Shown: one piece after another, positions 9,220-15,814 of the stretch
Position numbering within the stretch: the stretch's first letter is position 1
How the letters are laid out: every line of letters starts with the position of its first letter
NCBI RefSeq assembly: GCF_031846245.1
Contig: NZ_JAVRIC010000001.1
Coordinates: 124,001 to 188,000 of the forward strand
Length of the DNA stretch: 64,000 bases
Direction: 5' to 3'
From: Banduia mediterranea
Lineage (GTDB): Bacteria > Pseudomonadota > Gammaproteobacteria > Nevskiales > Nevskiaceae
Program-made: the position numbers and the translations under genes
Notes under the pieces: generated by a model
Told to the model about the DNA's origin: nothing
The model's database searches: none
What the model saw: the letters and a program-made list of their open reading frames with translations, nothing else

Positions 9220-9303
9220 GCGAATGGTCGCGCCGGTATCGTGATTTCTGGCGGCGCCTACTTCACTCAGACCGGTAACGTGCTGATACTGGACGCGGAA
9301 TAG
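9220..9303 (+). pseudogene. C-terminal fragment of an unrecognised protein
   Basis: Directly right of miniature element 1 a frame reads LANGRAGIVISGGAYFTQTG then NVLILDAE and a stop (TAG ending at 9303). It looks like the end of a beta-rich protein whose body has been lost, and is open only back into the repeat. No RBS or start belongs to it. It is probably debris captured between repeats. No family is recognised. Confidence 0.3.
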
Positions 9304-9322
9304 ACAAACATGCCTGCAGTTC

Positions 9323-11620
9323 CTAAATCTCGTACGCTGTACCGAGGTTTTGTGGCAACAACAAATCGTCGGTGTTCAGATCGCCATAGAGCGCCCGAAT
9401 TGAATCATTGTGCTGTCCGAGGTCGGGACCTTTGGTGCATACGGCTGAACCCCCTCGCCGAAAACGAAAAGGGAAACCCGGCAGGCGAACAGCATCTACG
9501 GTCTGTAGCCAATCCCGCGCGGCCAGATGTTCGTCTTGAGACAAATCTTGTGCGTTGAACACAGCGCCAGCCGCGATTCCTTCAGCCTGCAATATCCGCA
9601 TGGCACTGCGGCAATCCTGGCGGCAGGTCCACGTTCCTATTAATGCGTCGATCTCGTCGTGCCGAGTGCTCCGACCGGACACCGTAGCGTAGCGACCGTC
9701 CTGCTCCAGTTCCTTGCCCCCTATGATGCCGGCCAGTTTTCGCCATTGCGCATTGCTCGTAATGCATATGGTTACCCACCGGTCCTTCCCGGAGCAGGGA
9801 TAGCAGCCCTGCGGCGCATAAAATGCGTGGCGGTTACCCACCAAGAGCGGCTCGGTTCCGCTCGACGACGCCATGGCTATGTATTCGCCAATGAGCCAGC
9901 AAGAAGTTTCCGTCTCGGACAGATCGATCCACTGGCCGACCGTGGTGGACTGGCGATGGAATAGCGCCGTGAGCGCGGCACAGAGTCCGAATATGCCATT
10001 CAGGACATCCATCTCGCGTATGCGATAGCGTGGGCCGCCCCTGTCATAGGCGGTGAGCGCCTGCATCCCGCTAATCGCCTCTATGGTGCCGCCATATCCA
10101 GCATAAGCGGCGTATGGACCGGTAGCGCCAAATGCTGACATGGACAGCATGATGATGTCCGGTTTGATGTCCCGCAAGGTATCGTAGGCGAGCCCCAGCC
10201 GCTGCATCACACCGGGACGAGAATTTTCCAGTACGAGATCCGTCGCCGCTACCAGACGCCGACAGAACTCATAGTGATCAGGCCGCTTAAGATCAAGCGT
10301 TAATGATTTCTTCCCACGATGCAACTGCCAAAACCGTGGAAATCCATTGATCTTCTGCTTATATCCGCCGCGCATCGAGTCGACTCGGCCGGGATACTCC
10401 ACCTTGATGACCTCTGCGCCGAAGTCCGCCATCACTCGGGCAGCGTGCGGCCCTGCCCAGTCGTGAGAAAAATCCAGAATTCGTAAGCCTTGCAGAGGAG
10501 CGGCGACTGGTTGTTCTGTGCCATGAGCGGGCACAGGAACGGGAACGGGCACCGCTTGCTCGTGCATGCCCGCATTGCGCCAACGTGATACTTGGCTGCG
10601 AAAAGGCGCGCCGGGAATGCGGCATTTACGGCCGTCCGGTAACTGCGCATCTTGGAAGAAGTCACGCGCTTCATGCTGCGGGTCTGCGAGGACTTCACAT
10701 ACAGAAGCCAAGGGTGACCATGCCAGCCCGCGCTCCTGTCCGAGTAAGAACAACTGCTTTTTTGCCTTGCTCGCAAGCCAGGGCCGGAGCAGGGCTTCGA
10801 AAGCCTTGCGATTCACCAGCCTCTGTTCAACATCAGCGAAGCGGGGCTGGAGCAGCTCTGGAACATCGAACTGCTCGATGGCTCCAACCCAGTTGCGTAC
10901 TGGTCCACCAACGATTGCAACTTCACCATCCGCGCAGGGGTACGTACGCCACGGCACCATTCCATGCTCGTCGCCGTTGCGACGGGGCACGGCGCCGCTA
11001 TGAAGGTGGTCGGCAATCGCGGTCTCGTAGTTCTCCAACGCCGATTCATGCACTGACAGGTCAATGAAATCACCGATCCCATCGCGGCCGCGGCGAAGCA
11101 GCGCCATCAGGCTAGCGGCATAGGCATTGAGACCACCGGACAATTCACAGATCCTCGGCCGGGCATTTAGCGGTTCGCGCTGACCATGGCCAGTGCTGTG
11201 CATTAGGCCACTCATCGCATACAGCGTGATGTCCTCAGCCTGATAGTGCTGGTAAGGCCCGCTCAGGCCGAACGAAGAGATTCGGCAAGTGATCAGACGC
11301 GGATGACGCTGAGCGAGCGCTGCGGCAGCCAATCCGAACGGATCACTGGCTTCAACGGCTCGGGCATCGATCAGCAGGTCAACGGATTCCAGCAACCTAT
11401 GCAGAACATCCGCTGCCTCGGGCACCTGCCAGTCAAAATCCAGTCGGCCCTGTTCGATCTCAAACCACAGCATCTCCTCAGGCGAGTGTAGCGCCGGCTC
11501 GAAGCCGGGCGTGGCCATCGCTTGAACCGTGGCACCGAAGCCGCGCAAGAGCTTGCTGCAGTAAGCAGCGGCAACCCGGCTGCCAATTCGCAGCACGCGG
11601 ATATGGTTCAATGTCCCCAT
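9323..11620 (-). CDS. Tandem-domain CaiB/BaiF-type CoA-transferase
   Basis: 765 residues made of two consecutive family III CoA-transferase (CaiB/BaiF) domains, about residues 1-365 and 385-765, joined by a PVPVPVPAHG linker. Domain 2 has the full signature: LRILDFSHDWAGPHAARVMA, FGAEVIKVEYPGRVDSMRGG, then REMDVLNGIFGLCAALTALF with the expected catalytic Asp. Domain 1 has Glu there (ICELSGGLNAYAASLMALLR), so it may be inactive. Such enzymes move CoA between carboxylic acids; the substrate is unknown. The ATG at 11620 is used; a GTG at 11623 lies inside the IS4 inverted repeat. Base composition is visibly more A+T-rich than the flanking core genes, suggesting transfer. The native promoter appears to have been replaced by the IS element. 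Confidence 0.8.
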   Translation of the reverse strand: MGTLNHIRVLRIGSRVAAAYCSKLLRGFGATVQAMATPGFEPALHSPEEMLWFEIEQGRLDFDWQVPEAADVLHRLLESVDLLIDARAVEASDPFGLAAAALAQRHPRLITCRISSFGLSGPYQHYQAEDITLYAMSGLMHSTGHGQREPLNARPRICELSGGLNAYAASLMALLRRGRDGIGDFIDLSVHESALENYETAIADHLHSGAVPRRNGDEHGMVPWRTYPCADGEVAIVGGPVRNWVGAIEQFDVPELLQPRFADVEQRLVNRKAFEALLRPWLASKAKKQLFLLGQERGLAWSPLASVCEVLADPQHEARDFFQDAQLPDGRKCRIPGAPFRSQVSRWRNAGMHEQAVPVPVPVPAHGTEQPVAAPLQGLRILDFSHDWAGPHAARVMADFGAEVIKVEYPGRVDSMRGGYKQKINGFPRFWQLHRGKKSLTLDLKRPDHYEFCRRLVAATDLVLENSRPGVMQRLGLAYDTLRDIKPDIIMLSMSAFGATGPYAAYAGYGGTIEAISGMQALTAYDRGGPRYRIREMDVLNGIFGLCAALTALFHRQSTTVGQWIDLSETETSCWLIGEYIAMASSSGTEPLLVGNRHAFYAPQGCYPCSGKDRWVTICITSNAQWRKLAGIIGGKELEQDGRYATVSGRSTRHDEIDALIGTWTCRQDCRSAMRILQAEGIAAGAVFNAQDLSQDEHLAARDWLQTVDAVRLPGFPFRFRRGGSAVCTKGPDLGQHNDSIRALYGDLNTDDLLLPQNLGTAYEI

Positions 11621-12466
11621 CACTGCTGTCCAGTTAATACCCGAATAGATTCAACTGGTTGCTGGTCTCGTCCAGTTCGGAATTGTGGCGATGCCCAAGA
11701 AATGCCTGCTGGATGGGCATTTTCTCGAACAGGGTGAGCGAGAAAATCTGTAGCAAAGTGTAGAGCGAGGCATCCAGGTCGAGCCGCTTCTTGACGATGG
11801 CGACGAGCACATAGACCGACACGGCGATCCAGATCTGAGTCTTCACTGCATTCTCGGAGTTCCCGAGAAACCGCTTGATCCGAAGGTGTTGCTTGATCCA
11901 CTTGAAGAACAACTCGACTTGCCAGCGCTGCTTGTACAGCGAGCAGATGGTCGATGCGGGAAAGGTGAACTGGTTGGTCAGAAAGATCAGCGTCTTGTCG
12001 GTTTCGGGGTCTTTGAAGCGGACGCGGCGCAGATGATCGGGATAATCCTTGGCCGAGTATTGACCATCGAGCGCGATGGTCTGGTCGCAGACAATTCCTG
12101 CGATACGATCCGTGGGCGCCGAATAGACACGATGGAAATCCATATTGGACTTGGCTCGTGTCACGAAGAAGCTGCCAGCCCGGTGCATGACATGCAAGCG
12201 GGAGAAGTCCACGTAGCCCCAATCCATCACGTAAATGGCGCCGGCCTCCAGAACCAGCAGGTCGAGCACATTGACGTCGTGAAGCTTGCCGTTGGACATG
12301 AGTTGGGAAAACAGGGTCTTGCCAGAATTCATCGCCGCCTCCGGAGGAATTTCCGGCAGGCTGCATCAATACGGCGTTCAAATTGGCACCACCCAGTTTC
12401 ACGTCTAACCTCTTGTCAGAACAGCAGATTTATCGAAGATGACTATCAGTTAACTGGACAGCAGTG
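11621..12466 (-). mobile_element. IS4-family element with internal deletion
   Basis: The element is delimited by perfect 17-bp terminal inverted repeats, CACTGCTGTCCAGTTAA (11621-11637) and its complement (12450-12466), total 846 bp. Full relatives encode a transposase of roughly 380 residues, so several hundred bases are missing. No matching target-site duplication flanks it (CCCCAT on the left, AAAACC on the right), implying rearrangement after insertion. It abuts the start codon of the CoA-transferase gene on one side and an IS66 fragment on the other. Confidence 0.85.
11634..12332 (-). pseudogene. IS4-family (DUF4372 type) transposase, internally deleted
   Basis: 232 residues, in frame throughout. 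The first dozen (MNSGKTLFSQLM) match the start of the DUF4372 N-terminal domain, but the next residues (SNGKLHDVNVLDLLVLEAGA) belong to the middle of the DDE domain, so roughly 150-180 residues are missing in frame. The second catalytic Asp (YVMDWGYVDF) and the Y-R-E-K signature (YKQRWQVELFFKWIKQHLRI) remain; the first catalytic Asp is in the lost part. It should therefore be transposition-dead. The stop codon lies inside the left inverted repeat. Confidence 0.85.
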
Positions 12467-12477
12467 AAAACCCGTAA

Positions 12478-12639
12478 CTACTCACCCGTTTCAGCGTAGA
12501 GCTGACCGGAAAGCGCGAATTGGATAGCGACGAGGGGATTGTATCCGCGGTTGGCCATGGTCTGCAGGTAGCTGGAGATGCGGCAATAGGCTTGGGCGTA
12601 CGCCCGGTTGCGAAAGCAACCGGAGACTTTCTGCTCAAG
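12478..12639 (-). pseudogene. IS66-family transposase, C-terminal fragment
   Basis: The minus strand reads ELQKVSGCFRNRAYAQAYCR and then ISSYLQTMANRGYNPLVAIQ to a stop at 12478. KVSGCFR followed by a Tyr/Cys/Arg-rich helix is the signature of the IS66 TnpC C-terminal element. Only about 53 residues survive. The upstream side is cut by the second miniature element and the downstream side by the IS4-type element, so at least two later insertions or deletions removed the rest. Confidence 0.7.
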
Positions 12640-12650
12640 GTCGGGGCCAC

Positions 12651-12946
12651 AAGGTCGGGGTCAGGTCTTGCGCCTTGACGCAGCCCGCCAATCCACACCT
12701 CGCGCGATCCGGCTTACCGTCGAGTAGTCGAGTAGTGCAACCCGAAGTGCGCACCGATCTGCGGAAGTTGTCGGTATCCGCTCTCGTAGGCGTCGCGATC
12801 TTCGTCATTGAGGAAGATTGCTTGACGGGCATTGCCGCGCGCCATCACATGATGGATCGCGCCGGGAAATTCGATACGCAGAGGGCGGGCCATGCGGGGA
12901 ACGTAGCGAAGCCAAAGAAATTTGGCAAGGAACAAGACCTGACCCC
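12651..12946 (-). repeat. RAYT-derived miniature element, copy 2
   Basis: The left repeat AAGGTCGGGGTCAGGTCTTG is at 12651-12670; a diverged extra unit AAGGTCGGGGCCAC precedes it at 12637. The right repeat CAAGACCTGACCCC is at 12933-12946 and has lost its last few bases. The interior is nearly identical to copy 1. This copy has the longest open relic frame: from ATG at 12893 to TAA at 12714, reading MARPLRIEFPGAIHHVMARG, NARQAIFLNDEDRDAYESGY and RQLPQIGAHFGLHYSTTRR. The last segment resembles the RAYT C-terminal helix-turn-helix, so the N- and C-ends of the transposase gene are fused with the catalytic middle missing. Confidence 0.85.
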
Positions 12947-13085
12947 CAGGGCTGCGTGTTGGCGTTGCACCGCGCATCGATGCACGGTAGTTTCCGAGGC
13001 ACACACTCGGCGGGGGCCGTCGTGATCATCCAACTTCATTCCAGCTTTCTCAGCTTCGGTTACCTCGCGGCGTCAAGAGCAGCTC

Positions 13086-13163
13086 GGCCAACCAGGCGCT
13101 CCAGCCGACGTATTTGCCTCCGCTTCGCTACGGCAAATCCGCGGCTGAGCTAGGGCGTTGGGC
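13086..13163 (+). other. Integron attC site, complete (site A)
   Basis: All parts of an attC are present at canonical spacing: R'' GGCCAAC (13086-13092), 9 bases, L'' CAGCCG (13102-13107), an inner stem ATTTGCC/GGCAAAT (13112-13118 / 13132-13138), L' CGGCTG (13142-13147), a 10-base spacer and R' GTTGGGC (13157-13163). R'' and R' pair except at one base. The site marks the end of one cassette and, after its G/TT cut point, the start of the cassette carrying the gene at 13222. The 139 bases between the upstream miniature element and this site hold no gene I can recognise. Confidence 0.8.
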
Positions 13164-13221
13164 TTATAAAATCTCCCGTCCGTGCCGAGCGGTTCTCAGC
13201 ACATTTTTAGGAGTTTCTACC

Positions 13222-13548
13222 ATGAAGCGTTTATCAGTTTTTCTTGCAGCCGCAGTAATGTCCGGTTCTGTTTTCGCCGATACCTACGTTCAGGGTTACA
13301 CCAAGAAGGACGGCACGTATGTGCAGGGTCACTACCGCAGCAGCCCTGACCAAAATCGATACAACAATCGCAGTTCACAAAGTTTCGGCGGCACACAGCG
13401 CGACGAATTCAGTAATGGCGGAGGCGCCACGAACAAGCGCAACTCCAGCTACGGCGCTTACGACAACGACCGTGACGGCCTCTACAACAGTTACGACCCT
13501 AAGCCAGAGTCAAAAAGCAACTGCTATCCAGGCACTTACGGTTGCTAA
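13222..13548 (+). CDS. Cassette-borne secreted small protein
   Basis: 108 residues. The ATG at 13222 has TAGGAG 8 bases upstream and gives a clear signal peptide (MKRLSVFLAAAVMSGSVFA, cut before DTY). The mature protein is short, Gly/Ser/Asn-rich and begins TYVQGYTKKDGTYVQGHYRS, then SPDQNRYNNRSSQSFGGTQR. This motif, a YV-G-Y-DGTYV-HYRS-PD-NN pattern, recurs in many small exported proteobacterial proteins of unknown function. Two C-terminal cysteines (NCYPGTYGC) could form a disulfide. It lies immediately after attC site A and is followed by the start of another attC, the standard layout of an integron gene cassette. It is A+T-richer than core genes. Confidence 0.75.
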   Translation: MKRLSVFLAAAVMSGSVFADTYVQGYTKKDGTYVQGHYRSSPDQNRYNNRSSQSFGGTQRDEFSNGGGATNKRNSSYGAYDNDRDGLYNSYDPKPESKSNCYPGTYGC

Positions 13549-13554
13549 AAAGCC

Positions 13555-13581
13555 GCCCAACGAATAGGGATAGATTAAAGT
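13555..13581 (+). other. attC site start, truncated (site B)
   Basis: R'' GCCCAAC (13555-13561) lies six bases after the cassette gene stop, exactly where an attC should begin, and would pair perfectly with the GTTGGGC core of site A. The expected L'' box does not follow: after about 20 bases the palindromic element at 13583 begins, and no R' core reappears on its far side. The site looks overwritten. Confidence 0.5.
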
Positions 13582-13582
13582 G

Positions 13583-13654
13583 AAAAGGGGACAGATTTAT
13601 TTTTTGGATTCAACCTGCCTACCAGCTAACCAGAAAATAAATCTGTTCCCTTTT
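13583..13654. repeat. 72-bp palindromic element, copy 1
   Basis: Inverted arms start AAAAGGGGACAGATTTATTT (13583) and end with the complement at 13634-13654 (21-bp arms, one mismatch, a T in place of C in the right arm). A roughly 30-base centre, TTGGATTCAACCTGCCTACC and onwards, separates them. An almost identical copy lies at 14157-14228, so the two copies bracket the lipoprotein gene between them. Its size and shape fit a miniature element moved by a hairpin-recognising transposase; no such enzyme is encoded here. Confidence 0.8.
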
Positions 13655-13677
13655 TTCGAGCAAAGGGGAGTTGTCTT

Positions 13678-14124
13678 ATGTTGAGAAAAATCGCTTCGGT
13701 AGTGCTGCTGGCTTTGCTGGCTGGCTGCGCCACACACAACGTGCAGCTTTACGGACCCATTGACACTTCGAATAAAACCGTCACGGTTCCACCTGGCTCA
13801 GAAGGATTGAAGGGCAAATTGAAACAGGCATTGGCAAACGACGGTTGGAAACTCATCGTCTATAGGGGCCCTTCGGTCACAGAGGGTGAGGTTGGGGAAA
13901 AAACCAAAATCGAGCACTACGACACATTCAATTCAAGATATAGGCTTATCACCTCCTCTTACCAGTTCGATCTATGCATCAATGGCCTCACACCAGCCAT
14001 TAAGTACGACATATCGTTCATTGATAACAAGTCGGGGGCGGAGGTTTTCACGATTAATGGTCGTGGTTGCGAACCCGATGCAGTAGAGAAATTCATGAAT
14101 GCACTGCGAGGCAAAGACAAATAA
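13678..14124 (+). CDS. Small lipoprotein of unknown function
   Basis: 148 residues. The signal peptide MLRKIASVVLLALLAGC has an LLAGC lipobox with the lipidated Cys at 17. AAGGGGAG lies about 7 bases before the ATG. The mature domain (about residues 35-148) contains GSEGLKGKLKQALANDGWKL and YRLITSSYQFDLCINGLTPA and ends VEKFMNALRGKDK. Two internal cysteines are present. I recognise no family. It is markedly A+T-rich for this genome and lies between two copies of the 72-bp palindrome, consistent with acquired DNA. A GCATAAC heptamer at 14126-14132 just after the stop may be the R'' remnant of another attC, which would make this a second cassette. Confidence 0.7.
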   Translation: MLRKIASVVLLALLAGCATHNVQLYGPIDTSNKTVTVPPGSEGLKGKLKQALANDGWKLIVYRGPSVTEGEVGEKTKIEHYDTFNSRYRLITSSYQFDLCINGLTPAIKYDISFIDNKSGAEVFTINGRGCEPDAVEKFMNALRGKDK

Positions 14125-14156
14125 TGCATAACATTGAAGTGAAAAGGGGACCGGTG

Positions 14157-14228
14157 AAAAGGGGACAGATTTATTTTTTGGATTCAACCTGCCTACCAGC
14201 TAACCAGAAAATAAATCTGTCCCCTTTT
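14157..14228. repeat. 72-bp palindromic element, copy 2
   Basis: The 21-bp arms (14157-14177 and 14208-14228) are perfectly complementary. The centre is the same as in copy 1. A partial extra left end (GTGAAAAGGGGACCG, from about 14140) precedes it, the same kind of end-duplication seen at the 302-bp elements. It is followed within six bases by a solitary right end of the 302-bp family. Confidence 0.8.
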
Positions 14229-14233
14229 TTTCT

Positions 14234-14271
14234 AAAGAAATTTGGCAAGGAACAAGACCTGACCCTGACGT
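14234..14271 (-). repeat. Solitary right end of the 302-bp element family
   Basis: AAAGAAATTTGGCAAGGAAC followed by AAGACCTGACCCTGACGT matches the right terminus of the 302-bp elements with a single mismatch. No left end or interior accompanies it. It is either the scar of a deletion or an end-only insertion. Confidence 0.7.
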
Positions 14272-14302
14272 CCGATTCGGCCGACGCGCGAGAGACCGCG
14301 AC

Positions 14303-14461
14303 CTACTTCTTGCCCTTCTCAGCCTCCTTCCGAATCGTCCCGATCTTTTTATCGGAGCGCGTATCCCGACCCGTATTCGGATCGCGGATTGTACCGGGGG
14401 GAAGGCCGTGCTTCTTCTCGTGACTACCCACGGTCTGATCACTACGATCTCTTCTTGTCAT
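14303..14461 (-). CDS. Small basic protein of unknown function
   Basis: 52 residues, rich in Lys/Arg: MTRRDRSDQTVGSHEKKHGL, then PPGTIRDPNTGRDTRSDKKI and GTIRKEAEKGKK. The ATG at 14461 is preferred because GAGG lies 8 bases upstream; the same frame could be read from further upstream without a ribosome-binding site. It is short, but the coding frame is clean and has nucleic-acid-binding-like composition. No family is recognised. It lies between repeat debris and the next cassette, on the opposite strand to the cassette genes. Confidence 0.45.
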   Translation of the reverse strand: MTRRDRSDQTVGSHEKKHGLPPGTIRDPNTGRDTRSDKKIGTIRKEAEKGKK

Positions 14462-14617
14462 GACGCATGCCTCATAGGTTGGTTCAAATGGGCCGCTTCG
14501 TAGGGGAAACCAAGCGGACCGTGGCGTCAAGTGTGCATCATTCGCACCTCCGACGAGACAGATAGTATCTCCAAATTCTATGATAGTCTAGGACGATAGA
14601 TTTCAACGGAGAATGAC

Positions 14618-14773
14618 GTGCCTCGGAAGCCAGGAGATGGGAACTACACCCTGCGGGAGAAGCGGCTGATCGCCGAGAAGAAGGCGCTCGAAGCGGACAA
14701 CAAGGCGAAGGACGCTAAGCTGAAGGCCAAGGATGCCAGGATCGCGGAGTTACGAGCCAAACTTGGCGGGTAA
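14618..14773 (+). CDS. 51-residue charged coiled-coil protein (probable cassette gene)
   Basis: A GTG start at 14618 with CGGAGA 5 bases upstream opens MPRKPGDGNYTLREKRLIAE, then KKALEADNKAKDAKLKAKDA and RIAELRAKLGG, stop at 14773. Almost the whole protein is a Lys/Glu/Ala heptad helix, so a dimeric coiled coil is likely. An overlapping ATG at 14613 is out of frame and soon stops. The gene is followed 16 bases later by an attC R'' box, the normal position in an integron cassette. Function unknown. Confidence 0.55.
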   Translation: MPRKPGDGNYTLREKRLIAEKKALEADNKAKDAKLKAKDARIAELRAKLGG

Positions 14774-14789
14774 CTGCTCTCTCAGTGAC

Positions 14790-14826
14790 GCCCAACGCCG
14801 AGCTTCAGCCGCGGCTGCGCTCGCAA
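14790..14826 (+). other. attC site, truncated at its right core (site C)
   Basis: R'' GCCCAAC (14790-14796), 9 bases, then CAGCCG (14806-14811) directly followed by CGGCTG (14812-14817): the outer L boxes are present at canonical spacing but the variable hairpin between them is gone. At the position where R' GTTGGGC should stand (about 14827) the sequence is already the left end of miniature element copy 3. The site marks the end of the 51-residue-protein cassette. Confidence 0.6.
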
Positions 14827-15126
14827 GGTCGGGGTCAGGTCTTGCGCCTTGACGCAGCCCGCCGATCCACACCTCGCGCGATCCGGCTTACCGTCGAGTA
14901 GTCGAGTAGTGCGACCCGAAGTGCGCACCGATCTGCGGAAGTTGTCGGTGTCCGCTCTCGTAGGCGTCGCGATCTTCGTCATTGAGGAAGATTGCTTGAC
15001 GGGCATTGCCGCGCGCCATCACATGATGGATCGCGCCGAGGAATTCGATGCGTAGAGGACGGGCCATCCGGGGAACGTAGCGAAGCCAAAGAAATTTGGC
15101 AAGGAACAAGACCTGACCCCGACGTT
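14825..15126 (-). repeat. RAYT-derived miniature element, copy 3
   Basis: Full-length 302 bp, the same size as the copy 1 core. Left repeat AAGGTCGGGGTCAGGTCTTG (14825-14844), right repeat CAAGACCTGACCCCGACGTT (15107-15126). The relic transposase frame starts at ATG 15067 on the minus strand and carries the shared TCGAGTAG duplication. It has landed at the right core of attC site C and also abuts the gene fragment at 15127. Confidence 0.88.
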
Positions 15127-15552
15127 CTTGATTTCCTCCCGAAGATCATCGGCCATACGGTGTGCAAGCCACTCATTCGCTTCAAGGCGGTCGTAGTGGT
15201 CTTCCGGCGCGTGATGAAATTCTTTTCGGAAATCCTTCATTGCATCTTCGCGAATCTCCGGAATACGACTGTGCAGCCTCGACGCGTAATCAACAGAGAC
15301 ATTTCCAGTGTCCGTATACATGTCCCTTAAATTACCGCTGAATTGACCCTGCAACCCACCGCTTGGGCCGGCCATTGGATTGCCTATGCTCAAGCCGAGA
15401 TTGGCGCCGACGCTGCCGCCCAATTCTTTGGTCCGCTGTTCCCCGTCCGTCGCCTCCAAATGAACACCTCGCCCTGCAGTGATCGCCTGACTCGCATTCA
15501 CGATTAGGGAGGACATCGTCTCATCGTCTTTCTCGCCCGTCATGATGTCGGC
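15127..15552 (-). pseudogene. Gene fragment trapped between two miniature elements
   Basis: An open minus-strand frame of about 140 codons fills the space between copies 3 and 4 exactly. It includes MTGEKDDETMSSLIVNASQA, ELGGSVGANLGLSIGNPMAG, VSVDYASRLHSRIPEIREDA and EWLAHRMADDLREEIKN. Gly/Ser-rich loops followed by long helices resemble the C-terminal region of conjugative mating-pair stabilisation proteins of TraG type, but the match is from memory and weak. No start or ribosome-binding site is visible, and the frame only extends further by running through repeat sequence. It is probably a fragment of a larger gene. Confidence 0.4.
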
Positions 15553-15806
15553 AAGGTCGGGGTCAGGTCTTGCGCCTTGACGCAGCCCGCCGATCCACAC
15601 CTCGCGCGATCCGGCTTACCGTCGAGTAGTCGAGTAGTGCGACCCGAAGTGCGCACCGATCTGCGGAAGTTGTCGGTGTCCGCTCTCGTAGGCGTCGCGA
15701 TCTTCGTCATTGAGGAAGATTGCTTGACGGGCATTGCCGCGCGCCATCACATGATGGATCGCGCCGGGGAATTCGATACGCAGAGGGCGGGCCATGCGGG
15801 GGAACG
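15553..15806 (-). repeat. RAYT-derived miniature element, copy 4 (right end missing)
   Basis: The left repeat is intact (15553-15572) and the interior, including the relic start codon at 15795, is nearly identical to copy 3. The sequence breaks off just past the ATGCGGGG at the relic start. The last 50 or so bases, including the right repeat, are replaced by the start of the 109-bp relative. Confidence 0.8.
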
Positions 15807-15814
15807 CACAAGTG

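Noticed and set aside
11611-12476. Target-site duplication of the IS4-type element
   Set aside because: Flanking bases do not match on the two sides, so no duplication can be claimed.
12947-13085. Possible cassette gene ending at attC site A
   Set aside because: Short frames exist but none has a ribosome-binding site, start or recognisable protein; left as unassigned.
15019-15600. 193-codon minus-strand frame as one protein
   Set aside because: Both ends of this frame run through miniature-element sequence; only the central part (15127-15552) looks like former coding sequence, so it is listed as a fragment.
12714-15795. RAYT frames in the miniature elements as functional small proteins
   Set aside because: The catalytic HUH and tyrosine regions are missing, the frame is broken by a shared duplication, and copy 1 has an extra stop; treated as relic sequence.
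8859-15806. Directly repeated units suggesting a CRISPR array
   Set aside because: The units are about 300 bp, unevenly spaced by kilobases, bounded by inverted repeats and contain transposase remnants; there are no spacers or cas genes.
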